Made by a program: the position numbers and the translations under genes. DNA of 64,000 nucleotides. Source: Citrobacter freundii (GTDB taxonomy: Bacteria > Pseudomonadota > Gammaproteobacteria > Enterobacterales > Enterobacteriaceae). The notes beneath the pieces are model-generated. The model saw only the letters and a program-made list of their open reading frames with translations, ran no database searches and was not told the origin of the DNA. Shown piece by piece: positions 31,327-39,129 of this stretch. Position 1 is the stretch's first letter, and each line of letters begins with the position of its first letter. The stretch lies in NCBI RefSeq assembly GCF_029717145.1, contig NZ_CP099222.1, positions 1,116,001 through 1,180,000 on the forward strand, read 5' to 3'.

Positions 31327-31559
31327 ATATATTAGGTTTAATAGCAAAAGCAAAACCAACGGTAGACGACGGCGGTGGTAGTCTCATTCCTGCCGCGATG
31401 GGTTTTTTTATTTGTGCTTTTTTAGTTGCTATCATTGCCTCTGTTGTTTCCAGTGCTTTTCGTTCTGCTAAAAACTCAGCAGACGTGAGTATAAATAATG
31501 CAAAAAAATATCACATAGCACTAATAAAAGAGCAGCATAGAAAGAAAAGCGGGGGCTGA
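31323..31559 (+). CDS. Hypothetical small membrane protein, 78 aa
   Basis: A single hydrophobic segment (about residues 25-47, PAAMGFFICAFLVAIIASVVSSAF) is preceded by an acidic and glycine-rich VDDGGG and followed by a basic tail (KEQHRKKSGG). The start overlaps the previous stop (ATGA). No family recognised. Confidence 0.6.
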   Translation: MNILGLIAKAKPTVDDGGGSLIPAAMGFFICAFLVAIIASVVSSAFRSAKNSADVSINNAKKYHIALIKEQHRKKSGG

Positions 31560-31560
31560 T

Positions 31561-32013
31561 ATGTTTTATTTAATATGTATGGTTTTTATGGTCATATTTT
31601 TTATTGCTTGTATGTTGTCGGTTATATATGCGGCTGAAATATATCAGTGGCAGCATTATAATAGCTATAAGTTTAAGCAATGGTTAAAAAGTGGGAGTAT
31701 AAAAAAAGATGCGCATGAAGAAAAAATAAAAAAGGAAGTGAAAAAAATGACTATAGATTATATATTAAAACTTCTTAAAAAATACAATATAGATTTTGAC
31801 TCTAACGAGTTAGTAAAAGTAAGTTTTAATATTAAGCTAAAATACTATAAACTTATACTAGCAGAAAAAGAAAGATTGAAAGAAAATAAAATATTAGATG
31901 AAGCTGTAAAACATAAAATAAAAATAGAAACTGATAAATTTGACGCTGAAAAGTTTCAACAAGAAGCTGATGAACGTTATAAAGCTTTTATGAAAGAACG
32001 CAATAATAAATAG
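31561..32013 (+). CDS. Hypothetical membrane-anchored protein, 150 aa
   Basis: An N-terminal membrane helix (residues 2-24, FYLICMVFMVIFFIACMLSVIYA) precedes a lysine-rich, helical, probably cytoplasmic domain (KKDAHEEKIKKEVKKM, then KAFMKERNNK at the end). It starts 1 bp after the previous stop and is the last gene before two strong hairpins. No family recognised. Confidence 0.6.
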   Translation: MFYLICMVFMVIFFIACMLSVIYAAEIYQWQHYNSYKFKQWLKSGSIKKDAHEEKIKKEVKKMTIDYILKLLKKYNIDFDSNELVKVSFNIKLKYYKLILAEKERLKENKILDEAVKHKIKIETDKFDAEKFQQEADERYKAFMKERNNK

Positions 32014-32049
32014 TCTCGATCTCAACTTGTCAAAAAAAATCAAAGAGGG

Positions 32050-32082
32050 TTCACCGCGTTTTTTTGCGGTGGAAACTTTTAT
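32050..32082 (+). terminator. Terminator of the small-gene operon
   Basis: CACCGC (32052-32057) pairs with GCGGTG (32066-32071), followed by GAAACTTTTATTTT. It is located 38 bp after the last gene of the run. Confidence 0.55.
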
Positions 32083-32120
32083 TTTGATTGACAACTCAAC
32101 AGAGAAAAACACTTTTTATA

Positions 32121-32152
32121 GGTGGGTGGTTCACGTAGTGAGCCATCCCACC
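32121..32152. terminator. Strong hairpin between convergent genes
   Basis: GGTGGGTGGTTCAC (32121-32134) pairs with GTGAGCCATCCCACC (32138-32152) with one bulge and one G-U pair. It sits between the end of the rightward run and the end of the leftward gene at 32162, so it probably acts in both directions. Confidence 0.6.
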
Positions 32153-32161
32153 TGATAAGCA

Positions 32162-32395
32162 TTAATCTTCTTCTTTTTCTTCTAATATACTTGAGGCTAC
32201 ATCTTTTATTTCGCCATAATCATCATTTATTAACTCTTGAGTCCACCCGCCAATACTGTATTTTTCGCATACATATCCTAAAAGTTCATCGATATCAAAA
32301 TCTGATATTTCTTTGATATTATTCTTTTCAATATATTCTTTTATTTCTTTTTCAGTGAACTGAAACGACGATGTAAATTCAAACTCTTGAGTCAT
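32162..32395 (-). CDS. Hypothetical acidic protein, 77 aa
   Basis: A small, strongly acidic protein (KEIKEYIEKNNIKEISDFDIDELLGYVCEKYSIGGWTQELINDDYGEIKDVASSILEEKEED) with no signal or membrane segment. It is read leftward between the terminator hairpin and the integrase gene, ending 10 bp from the hairpin. The acidity would suit an anti-restriction or DNA-mimic protein, but that is speculation. No family recognised. Confidence 0.55.
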   Translation of the reverse strand: MTQEFEFTSSFQFTEKEIKEYIEKNNIKEISDFDIDELLGYVCEKYSIGGWTQELINDDYGEIKDVASSILEEKEED

Positions 32396-32450
32396 TTTAT
32401 TTATCCTTGATTGAAGGTGCTATTGTTAGCACTTTTGTTAAATTTATTTT

Positions 32451-33671
32451 TCATGCTGCTATGGCTTTATATCTTTGTGCTTTAATATAATCACTCCACC
32501 ATTGCATTAATGTTGCTCGTTCTGCCAGATACTCAGCCCGATTATAAGCGGCTATGATCTCATCTTTCTTCGAGTGAGCAAGAGCTGCCTCAAGAACTTC
32601 CGTTCTAAACTTGCCTGTTTCTTCTGCCGCTGTTCTTGCAATAGAGCGCATACCATGTGCCACCAGTTCACCGCCAAAACCCATGCGGATGATCGCTGCG
32701 TTAGCTGTTTGCTCGTGCATATGGCTAAGAGGAGCTTTGATGCTGGGGAAAACCCACTCACGATGACCGCTGATTAGTTTCATGGATTCAAGAATACGCA
32801 TAGCTTCCTTACTCAATGGAACCTTGTGAGGCCGTTTCATCTTCATGAACTCAGCGGGGATGTTCCAGAATCGGTTCTCTTCGTCGATGTCAGTCCAACG
32901 AGCACGGACAGCCTCTCCGGGGCGAACCCATGTAAGAAGTTGCCATTCAATTAGCAGGCGTGTTTCTAAGCGTATAGATGCGTTTGCTAAAGCCACTATG
33001 AACCTTGGTAACTCGCTGGGAGGGAGGGCTGGCATGTTTTGCTTCTTTGGCTTGCTGAAACGCTGTGTGAGGTTATCTGCAGGGTTAAACTCAATAAGCT
33101 CTTCTGTGGCCGCATAACGGAAAATTTCGTTCAGTCGGGAAATTATACGGCGTAGAGTTTCAAGAACCCCTCTTTGCTCAATAGGGTCAAGATGTTGTTT
33201 CAACATCTTAGGGCGGATCTCTTTAATAGGAATATCCCCCAAAGTTGGAAAGATGTTTCGTTCAAGGCTACGCCAGATATCCTTAGCATGATCTTGCGAT
33301 ATGCCTGATGTTTTAATTTTTTCATCAAGCCATTTTTTCGCCACTGTCTGGAATGTGTGTTCAGTGGCATCTTTGAGCGCTTGAGCTTTTTGCTCATTGT
33401 GGGATTGGGGATCGATACCCTGTGCAAGCAAAGAGAGGTATTCATCCCGTAGCGCTCTTGCTTGAGCAAGTGTCAGGTAGGGATAGAACCCAAGACTCAT
33501 TTTGGCCCGTTTCTTGGTTAAAGGAACGGTATAGCCGAGGTGCCAGATTTTTTTGCCACTTGGTTTGATACGCAGGAACAAGCCATCTCCATCCCATAGC
33601 GTGAACTCTTTCTCTGTGGGCTTGGCCTTTTTGATCTCTGTGTCAGTGAGTTTTGTTGCTACCTTCGGCAT
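32451..33671 (-). CDS. P4-type tyrosine integrase of the second island
   Basis: A 406-aa integrase with the N-terminal DUF4102 domain (LWDGDGLFLRIKPSGKKIWHLGY). The catalytic set is WVRPGEAVRARW (Arg), HGMRS (His-x-x-Arg) and LAHSKKDEIIAAYNRAEY (His and Tyr). It resembles but is clearly distinct from the integrase at 21747. It ends the second island 170 bp from the 3' end of ssrA and is read away from it, the standard arrangement for elements inserted in ssrA. Confidence 0.92.
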   Translation of the reverse strand: MPKVATKLTDTEIKKAKPTEKEFTLWDGDGLFLRIKPSGKKIWHLGYTVPLTKKRAKMSLGFYPYLTLAQARALRDEYLSLLAQGIDPQSHNEQKAQALKDATEHTFQTVAKKWLDEKIKTSGISQDHAKDIWRSLERNIFPTLGDIPIKEIRPKMLKQHLDPIEQRGVLETLRRIISRLNEIFRYAATEELIEFNPADNLTQRFSKPKKQNMPALPPSELPRFIVALANASIRLETRLLIEWQLLTWVRPGEAVRARWTDIDEENRFWNIPAEFMKMKRPHKVPLSKEAMRILESMKLISGHREWVFPSIKAPLSHMHEQTANAAIIRMGFGGELVAHGMRSIARTAAEETGKFRTEVLEAALAHSKKDEIIAAYNRAEYLAERATLMQWWSDYIKAQRYKAIAA

Positions 33672-33769
33672 TTTTGCTCCCTCATTTTTGCTCCCTCATC
33701 GACGAGGGACAATAGGAGGGTGTCATAAGTCGTAGATTCTAGCAATTCTCAGTAGACCTTAATAGACGT

Positions 33770-33802
33770 AAAAAAGCCCGCAAGGCTGGTTCCATGCGGG
33801 CT
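33770..33802 (-). terminator. Present ssrA terminator, brought by the second island
   Basis: AGCCCGCA (33775-33782) pairs with TGCGGGCT (33795-33802), with five or six T on the minus strand. It lies 36 bp past the 3' end of ssrA. Since the E. coli-like terminator is at 23.1 kb, this one belongs to the inserted element. Confidence 0.65.
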
Positions 33803-33837
33803 TAGTAGACTTCAGTATACTTCAAATAACTAAAAAG

Positions 33838-33850
33838 TGGTGGAGCTGGC
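33838..33850. other. Attachment site at the ssrA 3' end
   Basis: The last 13 bases of ssrA (TGGTGGAGCTGGC on the plus strand) are matched with one deletion at 23194-23204. The gene end is kept intact, as is usual for integration into tRNA-like 3' ends. Confidence 0.6.
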
Positions 33851-34200
33851 GGGAGTTGAACCCGCGTCCGAAATTCCTACATCCTCGGCACTACATGCTT
33901 AGTCAGTCTTTACATTCGCACGCCAGCTGCGGACAGACACGCCACTAACGAACTAGCCTGATTAGTTTTAGCACTTCAGCCCCAGGCAGGACATCCGCGC
34001 GATCTCTTTTGGGTTTGACCTCTCTTTATCCCCGTCTTAAGAGCGGAAGCTAGGGAGAGAGGGCTCTTAGCAGGTTATTAAGCTGCTAAAGCGTAGTTTT
34101 CGTCGTTTGCGACTATTTTTTTGCGGCTTTTTACGAGGCCAACCGCCCCTCGGCATGCACCTTGGGTTTCGCAAATCCCGTCGAATCCAGAATCAGCCCC
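33838..34200 (-). ncRNA. ssrA: Transfer-messenger RNA (tmRNA)
   Basis: A 363-nt gene from GGGGCTGATTC (5' end at 34200) to GCTCCACCA (3' end at 33838), the E. coli length. The tRNA-like ends pair and the T-arm GGTTCAACTCCCGCC is readable. The resume codon GCA is at 34110-34108 and the tag encodes ANDENYALAA followed by TAA (34080-34078). tmRNA with SmpB (gene at 50927) frees stalled ribosomes and tags the product for degradation. In enterobacteria it is also a major integration site for islands, and both islands here use it. Confidence 0.98.
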
Positions 34201-34272
34201 AATGTGTTATGGCAAGTATACCAGACTTGTGACACGCGTGACCAGCCCCTGCAACCCCTTATCCTCAACGAT

Positions 34273-35463
34273 TTAGCGCTCCCGTAGCGCTTCTTTTGCG
34301 CGATTAAACGGTTTGATTAAATAGTCGACGATGGTTTTTTCACCGGTTTTGATATCCACGCTGGCAATCATGCCCGGAACGATGGAGAAATGACGCCCCA
34401 GTTTGTTCTGCAAATAGTCCTGATGGGTACGGATAAACACGCGGTAGTAGAAGACTTCTGGCTTTACTTTGTCCTGAATGGTGTCCGGTGAGATGGTTTC
34501 GACCACGCCTTCCAGCCCACCGTAGATGGCGTAGTCGTAGGCGGTGATTTTCACCAGCGCTCGCTGTCCGGGGTGAATAAAGGCGATATCGCGCGGTGAC
34601 AGGCGCGTTTCTATCAGCAGGTGATCGTCGACCGGTACAATCTCCATCATCTCGCCGTTGGGCGGGATCACGCCGCCAATGGTGGTGACCTGGATGTTTT
34701 TCACGATGCCGCGCATCGGGGCGCGGACGGTCAGACGGGTGACGGAATCTTCACGCCCTTTCAAAATGGCCGCCAGCATATCTACTTCGGCGTTGGCTTT
34801 TGACAGTGCTTCCCGCGCCTGCACGTAATACTGCGAGCGCAGGTCGGTGATTTTTAGTCCGAGGTCGCTTTTTTGTCGCTGCAGGCGCAGCACTTCCACA
34901 TGGCTGGCGGCGCCGCTTTTCTCCAGCCGCTGGGTGATTGCCAGCTCTTTATTTACCGAGACCAGCGCATCCTGGAGTTCGACCATCGCGTCGGCAAGCT
35001 GCGCCCGACGGCTTTTATACAGCCGGGTTTCGGAGGCGATAAGGTCGGGCCAGGCGTTCAGTGCATCGGGAAAGGTCAGCGGCAGATCGTTGACTTCGGC
35101 ATTGAGTCGCGCGCTGGAGGCCAGCGAGGCGCGGTATCGGGCGGCGCTTTCGCCGACGTTAGATTCCGAGCGGGTCGGGTCGAGACGGGCCACTACCTGA
35201 TTGGCCTGTACTTTGTCTCCTTCGCGCACCGTCAGTTCGGCGAGGATCCCGCCGTCAAGCGACTGCAGCACCTGTTCGCGCGAGCTGGGGATCACTTTGC
35301 CGCTGCCGGTGGAGACTTCATCCAGCGTCCCGAAGTATGCCCAGATGCCCAGAATGGCAAACAGCAGCGTGCTGAGCAGGATAATTCGGCTGGCACCGGA
35401 AAAGCGCTGTTCGTGGCGGATGTCGAGGTCGTCCATGGCGGCATCATGCGGATTGGTTTTCAT
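34273..35463 (-). CDS. bapD: Type I secretion membrane fusion protein (HlyD family) of the BapA system
   Basis: A 396-aa HlyD/LapC-type adaptor. It has a cytoplasmic N-terminus, one membrane helix at about residues 26-45 (IILLSTLLFAILGIWAYFG), a biotinyl-lipoyl-like DGGILAELTVREGDKVQANQVVARLD, a long coiled-coil hairpin (about 110-235) and the C-terminal half of the lipoyl and beta-barrel domains (VTRLTVRAPMRGIVKNI). It bridges the ABC exporter and the outer-membrane channel. It overlaps the exporter gene by 20 bp. The symbol follows the Salmonella bapABCD locus, which has the same gene order next to ssrA-smpB. Confidence 0.9.
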   Translation of the reverse strand: MKTNPHDAAMDDLDIRHEQRFSGASRIILLSTLLFAILGIWAYFGTLDEVSTGSGKVIPSSREQVLQSLDGGILAELTVREGDKVQANQVVARLDPTRSESNVGESAARYRASLASSARLNAEVNDLPLTFPDALNAWPDLIASETRLYKSRRAQLADAMVELQDALVSVNKELAITQRLEKSGAASHVEVLRLQRQKSDLGLKITDLRSQYYVQAREALSKANAEVDMLAAILKGREDSVTRLTVRAPMRGIVKNIQVTTIGGVIPPNGEMMEIVPVDDHLLIETRLSPRDIAFIHPGQRALVKITAYDYAIYGGLEGVVETISPDTIQDKVKPEVFYYRVFIRTHQDYLQNKLGRHFSIVPGMIASVDIKTGEKTIVDYLIKPFNRAKEALRER

Positions 35464-37630
35464 TTTTCCACTCCCGACCGTGAGTCTGTGCAGGCGCGCG
35501 ACTCGCGTTCAGCGCCTGTGCTTTCGGGGCATCCATCACCAGTTGACCTTCTTTTAACACCACCACGCGCTCGACCAGTTCCAGAACCGGTACGCGGTGG
35601 GTGGCGACGATCAGCGTGCGGTTGCCGAGCCATTGGTTTAGCCGTTGAATAAACTCCCGCTCGGTATGTTCATCCAGCGAGGCGCTGGGTTCGTCGAGCA
35701 GCACAATATTGGGCGAGCGCAGCAGCATTCTTGCCAGCAGAATGGATTGCCGCTGCCCGCCGGAGAGGCCGTTACCGCCTTCCATAATCGGGTGTCCCAG
35801 CCCTTTGGCGAGGTGTTTAACAAAGGTGGCTGCGCCGCTGACTTCCAGCGCGTCGAATATCTGAGCATCGCTGACATGCGGGGCGCCGAGGGTCAGGTTC
35901 TCACGCAGCGTGCCAAAAAACAGGCGTGCATTTTGGCTGAGAAAGCCGATGTTGCGGCGTAAATCGGCCATGTCGATCTGTGCCAGGCTCAGGTTATCGA
36001 GCCGGATGTCGCCCTGAATCAGCTCCACACCGCCCGCCATGGCCTGTAGCAGGGTGGATTTCCCCGCGCCGTTACGCCCGAGGATGGCGATGCGTTCCCC
36101 TGGCATCACCTCGAGGCGGGCGATGCGCAGCGGCACCTGTTGATCGTCGCTGTGGTAGCGAAAGTGGGCGTTCTCAAACAGATAGTGCCCGCGAAAGATT
36201 TCCTGATGTACCCGGTTCTCATCGTGCTGGGTTTCGGTGGGGAGCTGCATAATGCTGTCCAGCCCCGTCTTCGCTGCCTTGACCTGCTGCCAGCGCGCCA
36301 AAACGCCGCACAGATTAGCCATCGGGGCAATCATTCTTGAGCCGAGCATTGAGGCCGCCACGACCGCGCCGGTAGTCATGGTGCCTTCGATGACCATCGG
36401 CGCACCGAACATAATAATCGCAGCGTAGACCAGACTTTGTACCGACATGCCCCAGCCAATCAGCCCTTGAGTCAGCTTGCGCGTGCGCAGTCCGGACTCG
36501 CCGGTAATGCGGATGTAGCTGTTCCACTGCTGCAAAAAGCGGTTCTCCGCCTGCATCAGCTTGATGTCCTCCAGCCCCTGGACGCTTTCGACCAGCACCG
36601 CGTTACGCAGCGTGGACTCGTGTGCAGCCTGGTTGGCGAGCATAGCCAGCTTCTTCTGTAACAGCAGGCCAGGCAGGATCATCAGGATCGCAGCGACGGG
36701 CGCTATCCACGCCAGCTGCGGGGCGATGCAGGCCATCACGACGATAAACAAAAAGAAAAAGGGCAGATCGACAAGGGTCGACAGGGTTGAGGAGGTGATC
36801 ATCTCCCGTACCTGCTCCAGTTCGCGGAGCTGGGAAATAAAGCTGCCGGTGGAGCGGGGGATGGCGCTGTTACGCAGGCGCAGTGCGTGGCTGAACACGC
36901 GATCGGAAATGCGCATATCGGCGCGCTTGCCGAGTACATCCATGATATGGGTACGGGCTTCGCGCAGTAAAAAGCCGAACAGCACCGCCACCAGCACGCC
37001 GGTCGAGAGCACATACAGCGTGGGATACGATTGGGCCGGGATCACCCGGTCGTAAACCTGCATCGAGAAGATAATCCCGGCGAGCGACAGAACGTTAATC
37101 AGAAACGCGGCTACCATCACCGGCAGGTAAGGCCGGATGTCCTGGAGCACCAGGTCGCGCATCCAGTCCGGCTTAAAGCGCGAAACATAGCGGTCGACCC
37201 GACTGTCTTTGAGCGCCGACAGCGGGCGCAGGGCGGTAATGGTGTGGATCTCCGGCAGCAGCTCGGCAATCGCCAGCCGGTTGCGCTGGCCTTCTTCGGC
37301 GATGATAAACACATCCAGCGCATCTTCACCGTTGAAGTGCTCTATTACCATAATTTGGCCGTCGCGTAGCTCCGCCACAACCGGTAAACGCCACTGGCTG
37401 AACAGATGTTTTGTGGTATCCAGCGCATGAAACGACAGCCCCGCCTGGCGCGCGAGCTGCGTCAGGGCGAGGGGTTTATTTTTTCCGGCAAACCACGGAG
37501 CGTTGGCCTGAATCGCGCCGGGCGAGCAGGTGACGCGATAGTGGCTGGCAATGTGGCTAATGGCCTGTGCCCACAGGTTCAGGGCGGGCTCGCTAATCGT
37601 CTCTTCTGCACCCGGCTCGACGTGGCTCAT
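35444..37630 (-). CDS. bapC: Type I secretion ABC exporter of the BapA system
   Basis: A 728-aa fused exporter. The N-terminal 150 residues form a C39-like domain that lacks the catalytic Cys (a CLD, as in exporters that do not process their substrate). Six membrane helices follow at about residues 170-430. The nucleotide-binding domain has Walker A LGRNGAGKST, signature LSGGQRQ and Walker B NIVLLDEPSASLD. It powers export of BapA across both membranes with the HlyD-type and TolC-like partners. It overlaps both neighbouring genes (ATGA with the channel gene, 20 bp with the adaptor gene). Confidence 0.9.
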   Translation of the reverse strand: MSHVEPGAEETISEPALNLWAQAISHIASHYRVTCSPGAIQANAPWFAGKNKPLALTQLARQAGLSFHALDTTKHLFSQWRLPVVAELRDGQIMVIEHFNGEDALDVFIIAEEGQRNRLAIAELLPEIHTITALRPLSALKDSRVDRYVSRFKPDWMRDLVLQDIRPYLPVMVAAFLINVLSLAGIIFSMQVYDRVIPAQSYPTLYVLSTGVLVAVLFGFLLREARTHIMDVLGKRADMRISDRVFSHALRLRNSAIPRSTGSFISQLRELEQVREMITSSTLSTLVDLPFFFLFIVVMACIAPQLAWIAPVAAILMILPGLLLQKKLAMLANQAAHESTLRNAVLVESVQGLEDIKLMQAENRFLQQWNSYIRITGESGLRTRKLTQGLIGWGMSVQSLVYAAIIMFGAPMVIEGTMTTGAVVAASMLGSRMIAPMANLCGVLARWQQVKAAKTGLDSIMQLPTETQHDENRVHQEIFRGHYLFENAHFRYHSDDQQVPLRIARLEVMPGERIAILGRNGAGKSTLLQAMAGGVELIQGDIRLDNLSLAQIDMADLRRNIGFLSQNARLFFGTLRENLTLGAPHVSDAQIFDALEVSGAATFVKHLAKGLGHPIMEGGNGLSGGQRQSILLARMLLRSPNIVLLDEPSASLDEHTEREFIQRLNQWLGNRTLIVATHRVPVLELVERVVVLKEGQLVMDAPKAQALNASRAPAQTHGREWKNENQSA

Positions 37631-39036
37631 AGCTGGATCTCCACTGACTGGATGCTGCGATTGTTGAGGGCGAACGCCTGGCGCAGCGTGCCGGTATTGT
37701 AGAGGCAGTTCAGCTGGAGTTGACGAAGCTGGCTTTGGGTTTGCAGTTCGGCAAAGCGGGCCTGATACACCTCCTGCTCGGCATTAAGCACGTCGAGCAG
37801 CGGACGAGAGCCGAGATCCAGATATTGCTGTTGATACAGTTCGCGCGTGCGTTCGCTCAGCCGTTGCTGGCGGCGCAGGATCTGCAGGGCGGTGGCAAGG
37901 CTCATCGCCTGGCTGCGGGATTCGAGCAGTTTCTGGCGCACGTCGAGTCGGGTACGCTGAACAGAATACTGCGCCGAGTCTACCGCATGCCCAGCGGCGT
38001 TGCGCCGGGCGGTGAGTCCGCCTCCCTGATACAACGGCATCTCGACTTTTACCCACGTAGAGTACTGTGTTTTGTCGAGCACCTCATGGCTGGGATATTT
38101 GTCATTGAGATAGTGCTGTACGGAAGGTTCGAGAGAGATGGTGGGCGTCATCTGCGCGTTGGCGTAATCCAGATTGGCCTGTGCGACATTAGCCTGCGCC
38201 CAGGCCGCCAGCACCGCAGGTACCAGCCTGTCATCAGGCTTGGTGATGTCGCAGCTGCTGTCCAGTTTCACCGGAAACTCGTTGCTGACGCCGTTGAGCG
38301 AGTTCCAGCCAAGAAAGCTCATCAGTGTCGCCTTGCTGCTGTCGAGGTTCGCCTGATACTGCGCCAGCTGCGAACGGGCGGATTCGATACGTGCGTCGGT
38401 TTGTACAACGTCAGAGAGCGACGTGGCCCCTTCGTCGTTGCGTTGCCGGGTTAGCCTGCCAATGCCGTTCAGGGCGGAGAGCTGCGCTTCGGCGGCGTCG
38501 ACCATTTGCTGCCAGGACTGTACCTGCACAATGGCGTTGGCGGTTTCGTGGGCGACGGTGTCAATGCTGAGTAAGACGTTGGCCTGCTGCTGGGCGGCCC
38601 CCGCGGTTTCGGCGCGTACCTGACTGGCGACTTTGCCAAAGTCATACAGCATTTGCGAGACCGAGATCACCAGCGACGGGCTGAAGCCATGATCGTTATA
38701 GGTATTGCTGTAGCCGTTGTTCACCCCGGCCGTGACCTGCGGATAATATTTCGATTTCGCCACGTCTATCTGCTCATTTTGCGAGAGCAGTTTGCCGATC
38801 GATTCACGGATCGCAGGATGCCAGCTTACGGCGCGGCTTACCGCATCGTTAAGCGTCAGGTTGCCGGGCGCGGCGGCGCTCAGCGGGAGTTCGGCCACCG
38901 ACCCATCCAGAGAGGGGAGCATCTGGCTGGTGGCCAGCCCTTCCGGCGTAATGATTTGCGGTTCATCTTCGGCATTCACCTGTAAGGAACAGAGCGTGAA
39001 TGCCAGCAGCAACGTAACAGAGGCGACATTTCTCAT
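37627..39036 (-). CDS. bapB: TolC-like outer-membrane channel of the BapA system
   Basis: A 469-aa protein with a signal peptide (MRNVASVTLLLAFTLCSLQVNA) and two TolC-type repeats: LNDAVSRAVSWHPAIRES...QVTAGVNNGYSN and a second set around LRQLQLNCLYNTGTL. It belongs to the OEP/LapE family of type I secretion channels. The start codon follows bapA by a 94-bp gap that holds a hairpin. The stop overlaps the ABC gene start (ATGA). Confidence 0.9.
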   Translation of the reverse strand: MRNVASVTLLLAFTLCSLQVNAEDEPQIITPEGLATSQMLPSLDGSVAELPLSAAAPGNLTLNDAVSRAVSWHPAIRESIGKLLSQNEQIDVAKSKYYPQVTAGVNNGYSNTYNDHGFSPSLVISVSQMLYDFGKVASQVRAETAGAAQQQANVLLSIDTVAHETANAIVQVQSWQQMVDAAEAQLSALNGIGRLTRQRNDEGATSLSDVVQTDARIESARSQLAQYQANLDSSKATLMSFLGWNSLNGVSNEFPVKLDSSCDITKPDDRLVPAVLAAWAQANVAQANLDYANAQMTPTISLEPSVQHYLNDKYPSHEVLDKTQYSTWVKVEMPLYQGGGLTARRNAAGHAVDSAQYSVQRTRLDVRQKLLESRSQAMSLATALQILRRQQRLSERTRELYQQQYLDLGSRPLLDVLNAEQEVYQARFAELQTQSQLRQLQLNCLYNTGTLRQAFALNNRSIQSVEIQL

Positions 39037-39076
39037 CGTATATCCCTTTCAAAATACGGCAGTGACGACTGTTATT

Positions 39077-39102
39077 GCCCCGGACGTCATAGCATCCGGG
39101 GC
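39077..39102 (-). other. Hairpin between bapA and bapB
   Basis: GCCCCGGA (39077-39084) and TCCGGGGC (39095-39102) form a perfect 8-bp GC-rich stem. There is no T-run after it, so it is more likely to stabilise the bapA mRNA end or reduce downstream expression than to stop transcription fully. Confidence 0.55.
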
Positions 39103-39129
39103 TGTTGTTATGGCGTTTTGGTGCTCACG

